A DNA stretch of 64,000 nt from Rhodospirillales bacterium (GCA_947473305.1 CANJCB010000012.1:57279-121278); one strand, 5' to 3'; positions 25,879 to 34,999 are shown, numbered from the stretch's first letter. Made by a program: numbers and translations. The notes: a model not told the origin generated them from the letters alone.

Positions 25879-26892
25879 ATGAAGATCGTTCTGGTCAGCG
25901 ACGCCTGGGCGCCCCAGATCAACGGGGTCGTGCGGACACTTCAGAACGTTGTCGCCGAGGCGACCCGCCTGGGACATGAGGTTAGGACGATCACACCGGA
26001 CCTCTCCCCGACGATCCCCTGCCCGACATATCCCGAGATCCGCCTGGCCTTGAGGCCCGGCCGCGCTCTGCGACGGGTCTTCGACGACTTCGCACCCGAT
26101 GCGATCCATATCGCGACCGAAGGTCCTCTCGGCATGACGGCGCGCGGGTTCTGTCTCAAGCGCGACCTGCCCTTCACCACCTCCTTCCATACGAAATTTC
26201 CCGAATATCTTGCCGCGCGCTTTCGCGTGCCGGTGTCCTGGAGCTATGGCTGGCTGCGGCGTTTTCACGCCCCGGCGAAGGGAGTGATGGTGGCGACCGA
26301 CTCGGTTCGCCGCGAACTTGAGGCCTGGGGCTTCGGCAATCTCCAGCGCTGGACCCGAGGGGTCGACGCCCGGCTTTTCTCGCCCGAACGCCGGCGCGAG
26401 ACCGATGGCGACATGGCCGGCCTGCCGCGTCCCGTCTTCCTCGCCGTGGGCCGGGTCGCGGTGGAGAAAAACCTCTCGGCCTTTCTCGATCTCGACCTGC
26501 CGGGCTCCAAGGTCGTGATCGGCGATGGACCGCAGCTCGCCGAGCTTAAGCGGCGCTACCCCACGACCCATTTTCTCGGGCCGCGCACCGGCGTACCGCT
26601 TGCCGAAGCCTATGCCTCCGCCGACGTTTTCGTCTTTCCGAGCCGCACGGATACCTTCGGGCTCGTATTGCTGGAGGCGATGGCTTCAGGTTTGCCGGTG
26701 GCAGCCTATCCGGTCCCCGGCCCCCTGGACGTTATCGGCGACAGCCCGGCGGGGCGGCTCGATACGGATCTCCGCCATGCGGCTCTGGGAGCCCTGGAGA
26801 TCCCGCGAGCCCTGTGCCGGGAGCACGCGCTGACCTTCGACTGGCCCAACTGCGCCAACCAGTTCTTGCACAACCTACACCCGCTCCATTAA
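25879..26892 (+). CDS. GT4 glycosyltransferase, MgtA/Agt-like (probable glycolipid synthase)
   Basis: A 337-residue GT-B enzyme. N-terminal motifs: MKIVLVSDAWAPQINGVVRTL, PTYPEIRLAL, IHIATEGPLGMTARGFCL and TTSFHTKFPEYLAARF. C-terminal donor-site motifs: VGRVAVEKNL, VIGDGP and SRTDTFGLVLLEAMASGLPVAAYPV. This set resembles alphaproteobacterial relatives of mannosyltransferase MgtA and of Agrobacterium Agt, which makes glucosyl- and glucuronosyl-diacylglycerol under phosphate limitation. Sugar and acceptor are inferred only. The ATG at 25879 starts the conserved region. It precedes the lipid A genes on the same strand, with a Pho-box-like site upstream. Confidence 0.8.
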   Translation: MKIVLVSDAWAPQINGVVRTLQNVVAEATRLGHEVRTITPDLSPTIPCPTYPEIRLALRPGRALRRVFDDFAPDAIHIATEGPLGMTARGFCLKRDLPFTTSFHTKFPEYLAARFRVPVSWSYGWLRRFHAPAKGVMVATDSVRRELEAWGFGNLQRWTRGVDARLFSPERRRETDGDMAGLPRPVFLAVGRVAVEKNLSAFLDLDLPGSKVVIGDGPQLAELKRRYPTTHFLGPRTGVPLAEAYASADVFVFPSRTDTFGLVLLEAMASGLPVAAYPVPGPLDVIGDSPAGRLDTDLRHAALGALEIPRALCREHALTFDWPNCANQFLHNLHPLH

Positions 26893-26930
26893 CACTCCCC
26901 CCGCTTGGCCGTCGTGGTAGGATCGGCCGG

Positions 26931-28763
26931 ATGAGGGAAGGCTCATTCTTGACCCCAGCGACTGACGGGCGGGACGACGAGAAGCGCACGCTTCCGCTGG
27001 TGCGCCGATTGGTGCGCCAATTCCTGCGACCCTATTTCCCCAAGATGGGATTAGCGCTGATCTGCATGGGGCTCATCGCCGGGAGCACCGCCGCCAACGC
27101 CTGGCTGATGCAGCCGGTGCTCGACCGGATTTTCGTGAACAAGGAAGCCGGTTTCCTCCTCCTGGTCGCCGGCGGCGTCTGCCTGCTCGCCCTGATCAAG
27201 GGCGCCGCCACCTATGGCCAGACCATGCTCATGACCTTCGTCGGCCAGCGCATCATCGCCGATATACAGACCTCGCTTTATTCACGCCTCATGCGGGCGG
27301 ACATCGCCTTCTTCCATGCCAATCCGACCGGCACCCTGATCTCCCGCTTCACCATGGACTGCAACCTGCTGCGAGGGGCCGCGGCGGATGTTCTGGCGGG
27401 CATCGGAAAAGACGCGGTGACGGTCATTTTCCTGGTCGCGCTGATGTTCTACCAGGATTGGCTGCTGGCGCTCTTCGCCTTCCTTTTCTTTCCCCTGGCG
27501 ATCCGTCCGATCGCGGTGATCGGCCGCCGCATGCGGCGGGCCTCGGCGGACACCCAGAAGCAGATGGGCCAGTTCATGACCCTCCTGAATCAGACTTTCC
27601 AGGGCGCGCGCCATGTGAAGGCCTATGGGATGGAGGACTATGAGATCAAGCGCGCGAAGACGATCATCGAGACGCTGTTCCACCTCATCAAGCGCGCCGC
27701 CCAGACCCGCGCCGCAGCCTCGCCGCTCATGGAATCGCTGGGCGGGGTCGCCATCGGCGTGGTCATCCTCTATGGCGGCTGGCAGGTCATCAACGATGTC
27801 CGGACGCCCGGCGCCTTTTTCTCCTCCATAACCGCGCTGCTCCTGGCCTATGCGCCGATGAAGAACCTCGCAACGCTCAACACCAGCCTGCAGGAGGGAT
27901 TGGCCGCGGCCCAGCGGGTCTTCGCCATGTTGGATGTGGAGCCCGCGATCCAGGACGCGCCAGGGGCGACCACCCTGACCGTGAATGCGGGCGAGATCCG
28001 CTTCACCGACGTGACTTTCGCCTATGCCGCGGGCAGGACGGCCGCGTTGGAGGGCGTCTCGCTCATCGTGCCGCCCGGGAAGACTGTCGCCCTGGTCGGT
28101 CCGTCCGGCGCGGGCAAATCGACGATCCTCAACCTCATCCCGCGTTTCTACGATGTGGATGCGGGCAGTGTCGAAGTGGACGGAATGGACGTGCGGCAGG
28201 CGACCCTCGCCTCCCTCCGCCAAGGTATTGCCCTGGTCAGCCAGGAGATCAGCCTCTTCGACGATACGGTCCGGGCCAATATCGCTTACGGCCGCTTCGG
28301 CGCCACACAGGAAGAGATCGAGGCCGCGGCCAAGGGGGCCGCCGCGCATGATTTCATTCTCGAGCTGCCTCAAGGCTACGACACGAGGGTCGGAGAGCTT
28401 GGCGTGAAGCTCTCGGGCGGGCAGCGTCAGCGCATCTCGATCGCCCGCGCCATGCTCAAAAACGCCCCGATCCTCCTCCTCGACGAGGCGACCTCGGCGC
28501 TCGACACCGAATCGGAACGTCAGGTCCAGGCGGCCTTGAAGGCGCTCATGAAAGGCCGCACCACGCTGGTCATCGCGCATCGGCTCTCCACCATCATGGA
28601 TGCCGATCTCATCTATGCGGTCGAGGGCGGCCGCGTGGTGGAGGCCGGCAATCACGCGGAACTCATCCGTCACGACGGGCTCTACGCCCGGCTCTACCGG
28701 CTTCAGTTCGCGGACGGCCCTGCCGTCGAGAATCTGGACGAATTCCGGGCGGCGAGAGGGTGA
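26931..28763 (+). CDS. msbA: Lipid A export ABC transporter MsbA-like (fused permease/ATPase)
   Basis: A 610-residue half-transporter: six transmembrane helices (residues about 40-330) and a C-terminal ATPase. Walker A is GPSGAGKST, the Q-loop region is VSQEISLFDDTVRANIAYG, the signature is LSGGQRQRISIARAM and Walker B with the D-loop is ILLLDEATSALD, followed by the switch histidine in VIAHRLSTI. It probably flips lipid A-core across the inner membrane, since waaA, lpxK and acyltransferase genes follow directly. The ATG at 26931 is 38 bp after the GT4 gene. Confidence 0.9.
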   Translation: MREGSFLTPATDGRDDEKRTLPLVRRLVRQFLRPYFPKMGLALICMGLIAGSTAANAWLMQPVLDRIFVNKEAGFLLLVAGGVCLLALIKGAATYGQTMLMTFVGQRIIADIQTSLYSRLMRADIAFFHANPTGTLISRFTMDCNLLRGAAADVLAGIGKDAVTVIFLVALMFYQDWLLALFAFLFFPLAIRPIAVIGRRMRRASADTQKQMGQFMTLLNQTFQGARHVKAYGMEDYEIKRAKTIIETLFHLIKRAAQTRAAASPLMESLGGVAIGVVILYGGWQVINDVRTPGAFFSSITALLLAYAPMKNLATLNTSLQEGLAAAQRVFAMLDVEPAIQDAPGATTLTVNAGEIRFTDVTFAYAAGRTAALEGVSLIVPPGKTVALVGPSGAGKSTILNLIPRFYDVDAGSVEVDGMDVRQATLASLRQGIALVSQEISLFDDTVRANIAYGRFGATQEEIEAAAKGAAAHDFILELPQGYDTRVGELGVKLSGGQRQRISIARAMLKNAPILLLDEATSALDTESERQVQAALKALMKGRTTLVIAHRLSTIMDADLIYAVEGGRVVEAGNHAELIRHDGLYARLYRLQFADGPAVENLDEFRAARG

Positions 28764-28764
28764 G

Positions 28765-29502
28765 ATGCGCGCGCTTCTGAAGCGCATCCTCAAATCCGAC
28801 CGGACCCGGCATATCCTCTGCTGGACGGTCCACGTCTATATCCGGCTGGTCTTCGCAACCGGGCGCTGGACCGTGGAGGGGGCCGAGATCCCGCGCCGCT
28901 TCCGCGCCGAGGGCAAGCCTTTCATCCTGGCCTTCTGGCATGGACGGCTCCTGATGATTCCCATGGCCTGGCAGAACCTCGCGCCCATGCATATGCTGAT
29001 CTCCAGCCATCGGGACGGGCGGATCATCGCCGAGGCCGTCACCTATTTCGGGATCCATTCGGTCGCGGGATCGAGCACCAAAGGCGGGCTTGCGGCGCTG
29101 CGGCAGATGATGAAACACCTGAAAGAGGGCGACTGCGTGGGGATCACGCCCGATGGCCCCCATGGCCCGGCCATGCGCGCCAGCGAGGGCATCGCCGCCA
29201 CCGCCCGCGTGAGCGGCGCCCCCGTCATTCCGATCACCTATGCGACCACGCGCCGCCGGATCCTCGGCACCTGGGATTGCTTCCATCTTCCCTGGCCCTT
29301 CAGTCGCGGCGTCTTTCTCTGGGGCGAACCGATCGAGGTGCCCCGCGATGCGGATGCCGCGATGCTCGAATCCTCCCGGGCGCTGATCGAGGCACGGATG
29401 AACGCGCTGACCGCCGAGGCCGAGCGGCGGATGGGCCACGGCGATCCCAGCGAGGCCCGCATTCCGCCCGTCGATGCGGTGGCGGGGCCGGCCGGGCGAT
29501 GA
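28765..29502 (+). CDS. DUF374 lysophospholipid acyltransferase family protein
   Basis: A 245-residue protein with the DUF374 pattern: FILAFWHGRLLMIPMAW (catalytic histidine block), ISSHRDGRIIAEAVTYFGIHSVAGSSTKGGLAALRQMM, CVGITPDGPHGPAMRASEGI and APVIPITYATTRRRILGTWDCFHLPWPFSR. The fold is that of glycerolipid and lipid A acyltransferases. In alphaproteobacteria it is regularly found between msbA and waaA, which implies a step in lipid A or core-lipid acylation, but the reaction is not settled. It begins 1 bp after msbA and overlaps waaA in ATGA. Confidence 0.85.
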   Translation: MRALLKRILKSDRTRHILCWTVHVYIRLVFATGRWTVEGAEIPRRFRAEGKPFILAFWHGRLLMIPMAWQNLAPMHMLISSHRDGRIIAEAVTYFGIHSVAGSSTKGGLAALRQMMKHLKEGDCVGITPDGPHGPAMRASEGIAATARVSGAPVIPITYATTRRRILGTWDCFHLPWPFSRGVFLWGEPIEVPRDADAAMLESSRALIEARMNALTAEAERRMGHGDPSEARIPPVDAVAGPAGR

Positions 29503-30797
29503 GCCTGGTTCCCCTCTATCGCGGGCTTACGACGCTGCTCGGCCTCGCCGTGCCGCTCTATCTCGCCCGCCGGGAGACGCGTGGCAAGGAGGAAGCCGGC
29601 CGGATCGGCGAACGCAAGGGCATGACCAGCCGGCCCCGCCCGACCGGTCCCCTGGTCTGGATCCATGCGGCCAGCGTCGGCGAATCGGTTTCGATGCTGG
29701 CGCTGGTCGACCGGCTGGCCGCCGAACGTCCCCAGCTCAGGTTCCTCATGACGACCGGCACGGTGACCTCGGCACGCCTGCTCGCGACCCGGTTGCCGCG
29801 TGACCGCGCGCAGCATCAATACGTCCCGCTCGACCGACCCCTCTATGTGCGGCGCTTTCTCGACCACTGGCGGCCGGATCTCGCCCTCTGGGTGGAATCG
29901 GAGCTTTGGCCAAACCTTGTCCTGGAAACCCGGGCGCGCGACATCCCCATGGTGCTGCTCAACGCCCGCATGTCGGCCAAGTCCTTCCGAGGCTGGCAGC
30001 GGTTTCCGAGCCTCATCCGTCCCTTGCTGCGCGCCTTCGACCTCTGCCTCGCCCAGGACGAGGCGCAAGCGAAGCGGCTTTCGGATCTCGGCGCCAACGA
30101 CACCCTGACGGTGGGCGACCTGAAGGCCGCCGCCGCTCCGCTTCCCGCCGATGACGCCGCGCTTGCCGCATTTACCGAGGCTCTGCAAGGCCGGCCGGTC
30201 TGGCTCGCCGCCAGCACCCATGAGGGGGAGGAGATCGCGGCGGCGACGGCTCACCTGACCTTGGCCAAACCCTATCCCTCGCTCCTCACGGTGATAGCGC
30301 CGCGTCATCCCGCGCGCGCCGAAGACATCGCTGCGAAGCTCAAGCTGCTTGGCCTCAAAGTCGCCCGCCGTTCTCGCGGAGAGCCCATCGAGGCGGGGAC
30401 CCAGGTCTATCTCGCCGACACCCTGGGCGAAATGGGCCTCTTCTACCGGATCGCTCCGATTGCCTTCATCGGCGGCTCGCTGACGCCGGTTGGCGGGCAC
30501 AATCCCACCGAGGCCGCCCTTCTTGGCTGCGCCTTGCTGCATGGTCCGGACATGACCAATTGCGCGGCGATCGCCCGGGAATTCGATGCGGCGGGCGGCG
30601 CCATTCCGGTACGGGACGCGGCGGGGCTCGCCGAAGCGGTCGGACAGCTGCTGTCCGATCCCGAGGGTCGGAAAGCCCGCGCTGCGGCGGCGGTCGCGGT
30701 CGCCCAGGGCCACCGGCAGGTTCTCGACCGGGTCGTGACGCAGCTTCGACCCTGGCTCGATCGATTGGATGGCGATGCTCAAGCTCGCCGCGCCTGA
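29499..30797 (+). CDS. waaA: 3-deoxy-D-manno-octulosonic acid (Kdo) transferase
   Basis: A 432-residue GT30 enzyme that attaches Kdo from CMP-Kdo to lipid IVA. An N-terminal membrane-anchoring helix (YRGLTTLLGLAVPLYLA) is followed by PLVWIHAASVGESVSMLALVDRL with the conserved glutamate, ALWVESELWPNLV, VLLNARMSAKSFRGW, WLAASTHEGEEIAA and GGSLTPVGGHNPTEAALLGCALLHGP. It overlaps both neighbours, 4 bp with the DUF374 gene and 29 bp with lpxK, so the cluster is tightly coupled. Confidence 0.96.
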   Translation: MSLVPLYRGLTTLLGLAVPLYLARRETRGKEEAGRIGERKGMTSRPRPTGPLVWIHAASVGESVSMLALVDRLAAERPQLRFLMTTGTVTSARLLATRLPRDRAQHQYVPLDRPLYVRRFLDHWRPDLALWVESELWPNLVLETRARDIPMVLLNARMSAKSFRGWQRFPSLIRPLLRAFDLCLAQDEAQAKRLSDLGANDTLTVGDLKAAAAPLPADDAALAAFTEALQGRPVWLAASTHEGEEIAAATAHLTLAKPYPSLLTVIAPRHPARAEDIAAKLKLLGLKVARRSRGEPIEAGTQVYLADTLGEMGLFYRIAPIAFIGGSLTPVGGHNPTEAALLGCALLHGPDMTNCAAIAREFDAAGGAIPVRDAAGLAEAVGQLLSDPEGRKARAAAAVAVAQGHRQVLDRVVTQLRPWLDRLDGDAQARRA

Positions 30798-31752
30798 TTT
30801 CTGGCAAAGTCGGGGCATCGCCTCGACGCTGCTCGCGCCCTTGGGCCTGGCCTACGGCGCCGCCGGGACCCTGCGCCGGGCGCTGACCCGCCCTTATCGG
30901 GCGTCGGTTCCGGTGATCTGCGTCGGAAATCTGGTCGCGGGCGGGGCCGGCAAGACACCTGTCGCGCTCAGCCTCGCCGACCGGCTGTCGCAAAAGGGGA
31001 TCTCAGTCCATTTCCTGACGCGCGGCTACGGCGGATCCCTCGCGGGGCCCATTGCGGTGGATCCCAAACGCCATGGCGCCGCCGAGGTAGGCGACGAGGC
31101 CTTGCTGCTCGCCCATTCCGCTCCCACCTGGGTGGCCCGCGACCGCGTGAAAGGCGCCGGGGCCGCAACTCGCGACGGAGCGGAGCTTCTTCTCCTCGAC
31201 GATGGCTTCCAGAACCCCGGCTTGCGAAAGGACCTCTCGATCCTGGTGGTGGACGGGACCTACCGCTTCGGCAATGGGCGTCTTATCCCGGCGGGGCCGC
31301 TGCGCGAATCGGTCCGCTCCGGCCTCGCCCGCGCCCAGGCCGCCGTCCTGATGGGCGAAGACGAGGCAGGGATCGGCAAAACGCTGGCGGCGCATCTGCC
31401 GCTGCTTCGCGCGCGCATCGTCGCCGAAAGTGCCTCGCTCTCGGGAAAGCCGCTCGTCGCTTTCGCCGGGATCGGCCGGCCGGACAAATTCTTCGACCTT
31501 CTCCAACGCTCCGGGGCGGAGCTGATCGCGCGGCGGCCTTTTCCCGACCATCACCCCTATCGCGCGGCCGAACTCGATGCGCTGGCGGCGGAGGCAGGAG
31601 CGGCGGGAGCGACCCTCATGACTACTGCCAAGGACCGGGTGCGGCTGCCGATCGGCTGGCGCGACCGGGTGGAGGTGCTGGAGATCGCGGTGGAATGGGA
31701 TGACCAAGCCGCCCTCGACGCCCTCGTCGCGGGGGTGCTTCCTCATGGATAG
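30769..31752 (+). CDS. lpxK: Tetraacyldisaccharide 4'-kinase
   Basis: A 327-residue kinase that phosphorylates the 4' position of the lipid A disaccharide precursor. The Walker A loop is VGNLVAGGAGKTPVALSLADRL, and FLTRGYGG, GDEALLLAHSAPTWVARDR and LLLDDGFQNPGLRKDLSILVVDG are lpxK hallmarks. The N-terminus (APDFWQSRGIASTLLAPLGLAYGAAGTLR) is the membrane-binding helix. Starts at 30769 and 30775 are both possible. The earlier lpx genes are not in this window. Confidence 0.96.
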   Translation: MAMLKLAAPDFWQSRGIASTLLAPLGLAYGAAGTLRRALTRPYRASVPVICVGNLVAGGAGKTPVALSLADRLSQKGISVHFLTRGYGGSLAGPIAVDPKRHGAAEVGDEALLLAHSAPTWVARDRVKGAGAATRDGAELLLLDDGFQNPGLRKDLSILVVDGTYRFGNGRLIPAGPLRESVRSGLARAQAAVLMGEDEAGIGKTLAAHLPLLRARIVAESASLSGKPLVAFAGIGRPDKFFDLLQRSGAELIARRPFPDHHPYRAAELDALAAEAGAAGATLMTTAKDRVRLPIGWRDRVEVLEIAVEWDDQAALDALVAGVLPHG

Positions 31753-32623
31753 GAAACCCCGTCTCAAGGACTGGATCGAGGCCGGCGGCGTCGCCTTGCT
31801 TTTCTATCTCTTCAAGGCCCTGCCGGTGCGCATCGCCTCGGAGATCGGCGGCTTCCTGGCGCGAACCATCGGGCCGCCGCTGGGCATCTCGCGACGCGCC
31901 GACCGCAGCCTCGCCAAGGCCTTTCCCGAAATGGGCGCCGGGGACCGGCGGCAGGCCCTCTGCCGGATGTGGGATAATCTCGGCCGGACTTTCGCCGAGC
32001 TTCCCCATATCAGCGCGCTCAACCGGGGAGCTTATCAGGACCGGGTCCAGGTCGAAGGGGCGGAGCATCTGACCGCCGCCCAGGCCACCGGCCGGCGCAT
32101 CATCTTCTTCACCGGGCATTTCGGCAATTGGGAGATCAGCAAGGCCGTTCCCCTCCGAGGTGGCGCCCGCGTCACCATCATCTATCGCGCGCCGAACAAT
32201 CCGATCATCGACCGGCTCCTTCATTCCGTGCGCGAAGCCGATCTCGAATTCGTGCCCAAGGGCCGCGTTGCCGCGCGAGGCACCATGGAGGCGCTCAACG
32301 AGGGGCGGGCCGTGGGCTTCCTGATTGACCAGAAGCTCAACGACGGGATCCCCGTCCCTTTCCTGGGGCGGGACGCCATGACCGCGCCCGTGCTGGCGCG
32401 GCTGGCCTTGCGCTACGATTGCGCGGTTCTGCCCGTAAGGGTGGACCGGCTGCCCGGGGCGCGGTTCCGCGTCACCTGCGAACCGGCGCTCGACTATGAG
32501 AAGACCGGGGACACGCGGGCCGATACCTTCGCGCTGATGCGCCAGTGCAATGCGGTGCTGGAGCGCTGGGTCCGGGAGCGGCCCGATCAATGGTTCTGGC
32601 TGCATCGCCGCTGGCCCGACTGA
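31745..32623 (+). CDS. Lysophospholipid/lipid A late acyltransferase (LpxL/HtrB family)
   Basis: A 292-residue protein with an N-terminal membrane helix (IEAGGVALLFYLFKALPVRIAS). The catalytic HxxxxE motif is present in FFTGHFGNWEIS, followed by ARVTIIYRAPNNPIIDRLL, VGFLIDQKLNDGIPVPFLGRDA and the C-terminal RPDQWFWLHRRWPD. It should add a secondary acyl chain to Kdo-lipid A using acyl-ACP. Overlap of 8 bp with lpxK supports this. LpxL and LpxM cannot be distinguished by sequence alone. Confidence 0.9.
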   Translation: MDRKPRLKDWIEAGGVALLFYLFKALPVRIASEIGGFLARTIGPPLGISRRADRSLAKAFPEMGAGDRRQALCRMWDNLGRTFAELPHISALNRGAYQDRVQVEGAEHLTAAQATGRRIIFFTGHFGNWEISKAVPLRGGARVTIIYRAPNNPIIDRLLHSVREADLEFVPKGRVAARGTMEALNEGRAVGFLIDQKLNDGIPVPFLGRDAMTAPVLARLALRYDCAVLPVRVDRLPGARFRVTCEPALDYEKTGDTRADTFALMRQCNAVLERWVRERPDQWFWLHRRWPD

Positions 32624-32647
32624 CCCGGAACGGTAACCGGATGGCGC

Positions 32648-32678
32648 TTGCCATGCGCCCCCCCGGATCGGATACAAT
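32648..32678 (+). promoter_or_regulatory. Possible promoter for scoAB
   Basis: A near-consensus -10 box TACAAT at 32673-32678 lies 27 bp before the scoA ATG. The nearest -35-like box, TTGCCA at 32648-32653, is 19 bp away, longer than ideal. AAAGGAAA just before the ATG is the ribosome-binding site. Confidence 0.4.
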
Positions 32679-32705
32679 CCCAACAGAACAACAAAGGAAA
32701 CGCTT

Positions 32706-33407
32706 ATGGGCAAGGTCTATCCGGACGCCAAGACGGCGCTCGCCGGACTCCTGAAGGACGGCATGACCATCATGGCCGGCGGCTTTGGGCTCTGCGGCAT
32801 CCCCTCCCTGCTGATCGAGGCAATCCGCGATTCAGGGGTCAAGAACCTGACCATCGTCTCCAACAATGCGGGCATCGACGGGGCGGGCCTGGGCCTGCTC
32901 CTGGAGACCCGCCAGGTCAAGAAGATGATCTCGTCCTATGTGGGCGAGAACAAGACCTTCGCTCAGCAGTTTCTCGCCGGCGAGCTTGAGATCGAGTTCA
33001 ACCCGCAAGGCACCCTGGCCGAGCGTATCCGGGCCGGCGGGGCGGGCGTTCCCGCCTTCTTCACCAAGACCGGCGTCGGCACCCTCATCGCCGAGGGCAA
33101 GGAAGTCCGCGAATTCGACGGCGAGAAATACGTCATGGAGCGGGGCCTGGTCGCGGACCTTTCCGTCATCCATGCCTGGAAGGGCGATACCGAGGGCAAT
33201 CTCGTCTATCGCAAGACCGCGCGGAACTTCAATCCGATGATGGCGACCGCCGGCAAGATCACCGTCGCCCAGGTCGAGCATCTGGTCGAGCCCGGCACCA
33301 TCGACCCCGATCACATCATCACCCCGGGCATCTTCGTCAAACGCATTATCCACACCGAGGGACTGGAAAAGCGCATCGAGCAGCGCACCGTCCGCAAACG
33401 CGCCTGA
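32706..33407 (+). CDS. scoA: 3-oxoacid CoA-transferase subunit A
   Basis: A 233-residue alpha subunit of a succinyl-CoA:3-ketoacid (acetoacetate) CoA-transferase. Typical blocks: [91 protein letters not shown] and [39 protein letters not shown]. With subunit B it moves CoA between succinate and acetoacetate, linking ketone-body or polyhydroxybutyrate breakdown to central metabolism. scoB follows 13 bp later. Confidence 0.95.
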   Translation: MGKVYPDAKTALAGLLKDGMTIMAGGFGLCGIPSLLIEAIRDSGVKNLTIVSNNAGIDGAGLGLLLETRQVKKMISSYVGENKTFAQQFLAGELEIEFNPQGTLAERIRAGGAGVPAFFTKTGVGTLIAEGKEVREFDGEKYVMERGLVADLSVIHAWKGDTEGNLVYRKTARNFNPMMATAGKITVAQVEHLVEPGTIDPDHIITPGIFVKRIIHTEGLEKRIEQRTVRKRA

Positions 33408-33420
33408 GAAGGAGACCGAC

Positions 33421-34074
33421 ATGCCTTGGACTCGCGAAGAAATGGCGGCGCGCGCGGCGAAAGAACTGCGCGACGGCTTTTACGTCAACCTCGGGATCGG
33501 CATTCCGACCCTGGTTTCCAACTACATCCCGGAGGGCGTCCAGGTTCAGCTCCAGAGCGAGAACGGGATGCTGGGCATGGGTCCCTTCCCCTATGAAGGG
33601 GACGAGGACCCGGACCTCATCAACGCCGGCAAGCAGACGATCACCGAACTGCCGACCACCAGCTATTTTTCGAGCGCCGACAGCTTCGCCATGATCCGGG
33701 GCGGGCATATCGACCTCTCGATCCTGGGGGCGATGCAGGTAGCTGAGAACGGCGACCTCGCCAATTGGATGATCCCCGGCAAGATGGTCAAGGGCATGGG
33801 CGGCGCCATGGATCTGGTGGCCGGCGTCAAGAAAGTTGTCGTGCTCATGGAGCATGTGGCCAAGGACGAGAAGAAGCTCTTGAAGCGCTGCACCCTGCCG
33901 CTGACCGGCGCCGGCGTCGTCGACATGATCATCACCGATCTTGGTGTCTTCACCGTCGGCGAGGACGGGATCACCGTGGCGGAGATCGCCCCTGATGTGA
34001 CCGCCGACGAAATTCGCGCCAAGACCGACGCGGCGCTGCGCTTCCCGAACAACCCGGTGCAGCACAGCCGCTGA
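33421..34074 (+). CDS. scoB: 3-oxoacid CoA-transferase subunit B
   Basis: A 217-residue beta subunit with the catalytic glutamate in [31 protein letters not shown], plus [17 protein letters not shown] and the [45 protein letters not shown] block. Together with subunit A it forms the active transferase. AAGGAGA precedes the ATG. A palindromic repeat follows the gene. Confidence 0.95.
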   Translation: MPWTREEMAARAAKELRDGFYVNLGIGIPTLVSNYIPEGVQVQLQSENGMLGMGPFPYEGDEDPDLINAGKQTITELPTTSYFSSADSFAMIRGGHIDLSILGAMQVAENGDLANWMIPGKMVKGMGGAMDLVAGVKKVVVLMEHVAKDEKKLLKRCTLPLTGAGVVDMIITDLGVFTVGEDGITVAEIAPDVTADEIRAKTDAALRFPNNPVQHSR

Positions 34075-34087
34075 CGCTCACAGTATT

Positions 34088-34160
34088 GTCATTGCGAGCG
34101 CGAGCGAAGCAATCCAGCCTCTTGAGGCATCCTGGATTGCGTCACTTCGTTCGCAATGAC
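34088..34160. repeat. Palindromic intergenic repeat (GTCATTGCGAGC... type)
   Basis: A 73-bp imperfect palindrome fills the gap between scoB and the convergent M23 gene. The left arm (34088-34117) starts GTCATTGCGAGCG and ends GCAATCCAG; the right arm (34132-34160) starts CTGGATTGCG and ends TCGCAATGAC. The arms pair with a few mismatches around a 14-bp centre. I recognise this arm sequence as a type that recurs across many bacterial genomes. No second copy is in the window. Its position between two gene ends also suits a bidirectional 3' hairpin. Confidence 0.75.
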
Positions 34161-34183
34161 GCCTTGGATTTGCCGGCCAGATC

Positions 34184-34999
34184 CTAATTCGCCGGCATCG
34201 GCCCCGCGACGACGGCGGCGTCGAGCCGGACCTGGTACCAATTCACCCGCCAGTCGAGATGCGGGCCGGTGACGCGGCCCGTCGCCCCCACCAGGCCGAT
34301 CTGATCGCCCTGGGCCAGTTGCTGGCCGACCTTCACGTCGAGCCGCGACATATGCATGTAGGTCGTTGACAGCCCATAGCCGTGATCGACGAGCACCGTG
34401 CCCCCGGTGAGATAAAGGTCCGGCTCCGCCAGGGTCACGGTCCCGGGCAGCGCCGCCTTGACCGGCGATCCGGCGGGTGCCGCCACATCGACCCCGTAAT
34501 GAGGGGCTCGCGGCTCGCCGTTGAGGATGCGCTGGCTGCCATAGACGCCGCTGATCGGCCCGCGTGCCGGCCAGATGAGCGGCGTTTCGAAGAAGGGGAG
34601 ATCGCTGTCGGCCGTCCGCGCCTTGAAGACGATGGCATTCTCCCGCTTGATCCGCTCCAGAAGGTCGGGGTCCGGCGTGACCTGCTTCTCCGGCAGGCCG
34701 TTGATCCGCTGGATATCGTATTGGCGGGCCTTGACCGCGAGATCGCGCCGCAGGGCTTCCCCACCGACGCTGACTTCCAGCACGGCGCGATTCGGCGCAT
34801 CGCGGCCGAAGCCGAAAATGAACCGCCCGTCCGGGGCGACCCGGACGGCGTGACCGTCGAGCACGACCTTCGCATTCGGAAGCGTTTGGCCGCGGAGCAG
34901 CGCGCCCTGCTCCATCGGCCCTTCGATGGTCAGCGGGACCTCGGCGCGGGCAGCCGTCACCGCCATCAGGAGGACGACCGCCGCCAGCGCGCGCTTCAC
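34184..34999 (-). CDS. M23 family (LytM-type) periplasmic endopeptidase-like protein
   Basis: A 271-residue exported protein. After a signal peptide (ALAAVVLLMAVTAARA) comes an N-terminal beta domain (VPLTIEGPMEQGALLRGQTLPNAKVVLDG) and a C-terminal M23 domain from about residue 140 (GPISGVYGSQRILNGEPRAPHYGVDVAAPAGSPVKAA). The first zinc pair (His and Asp in HYGVD) is present. The usual C-terminal HxH reads HLD here (GPHLDWRVNW), so the third zinc ligand is an aspartate. It may cleave peptidoglycan crosslinks or be a regulatory variant. Its ATG overlaps the xseA stop by 4 bp. Confidence 0.85.
   Translation of the reverse strand: MKRALAAVVLLMAVTAARAEVPLTIEGPMEQGALLRGQTLPNAKVVLDGHAVRVAPDGRFIFGFGRDAPNRAVLEVSVGGEALRRDLAVKARQYDIQRINGLPEKQVTPDPDLLERIKRENAIVFKARTADSDLPFFETPLIWPARGPISGVYGSQRILNGEPRAPHYGVDVAAPAGSPVKAALPGTVTLAEPDLYLTGGTVLVDHGYGLSTTYMHMSRLDVKVGQQLAQGDQIGLVGATGRVTGPHLDWRVNWYQVRLDAAVVAGPMPAN

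Noticed and set aside
24364..26571. A 735-codon open frame on the minus strand opposite pmbA and the GT4 gene.
   Set aside because: It crosses two genes and an intergenic gap, has no domain pattern, and mirrors the codon bias of the real genes.
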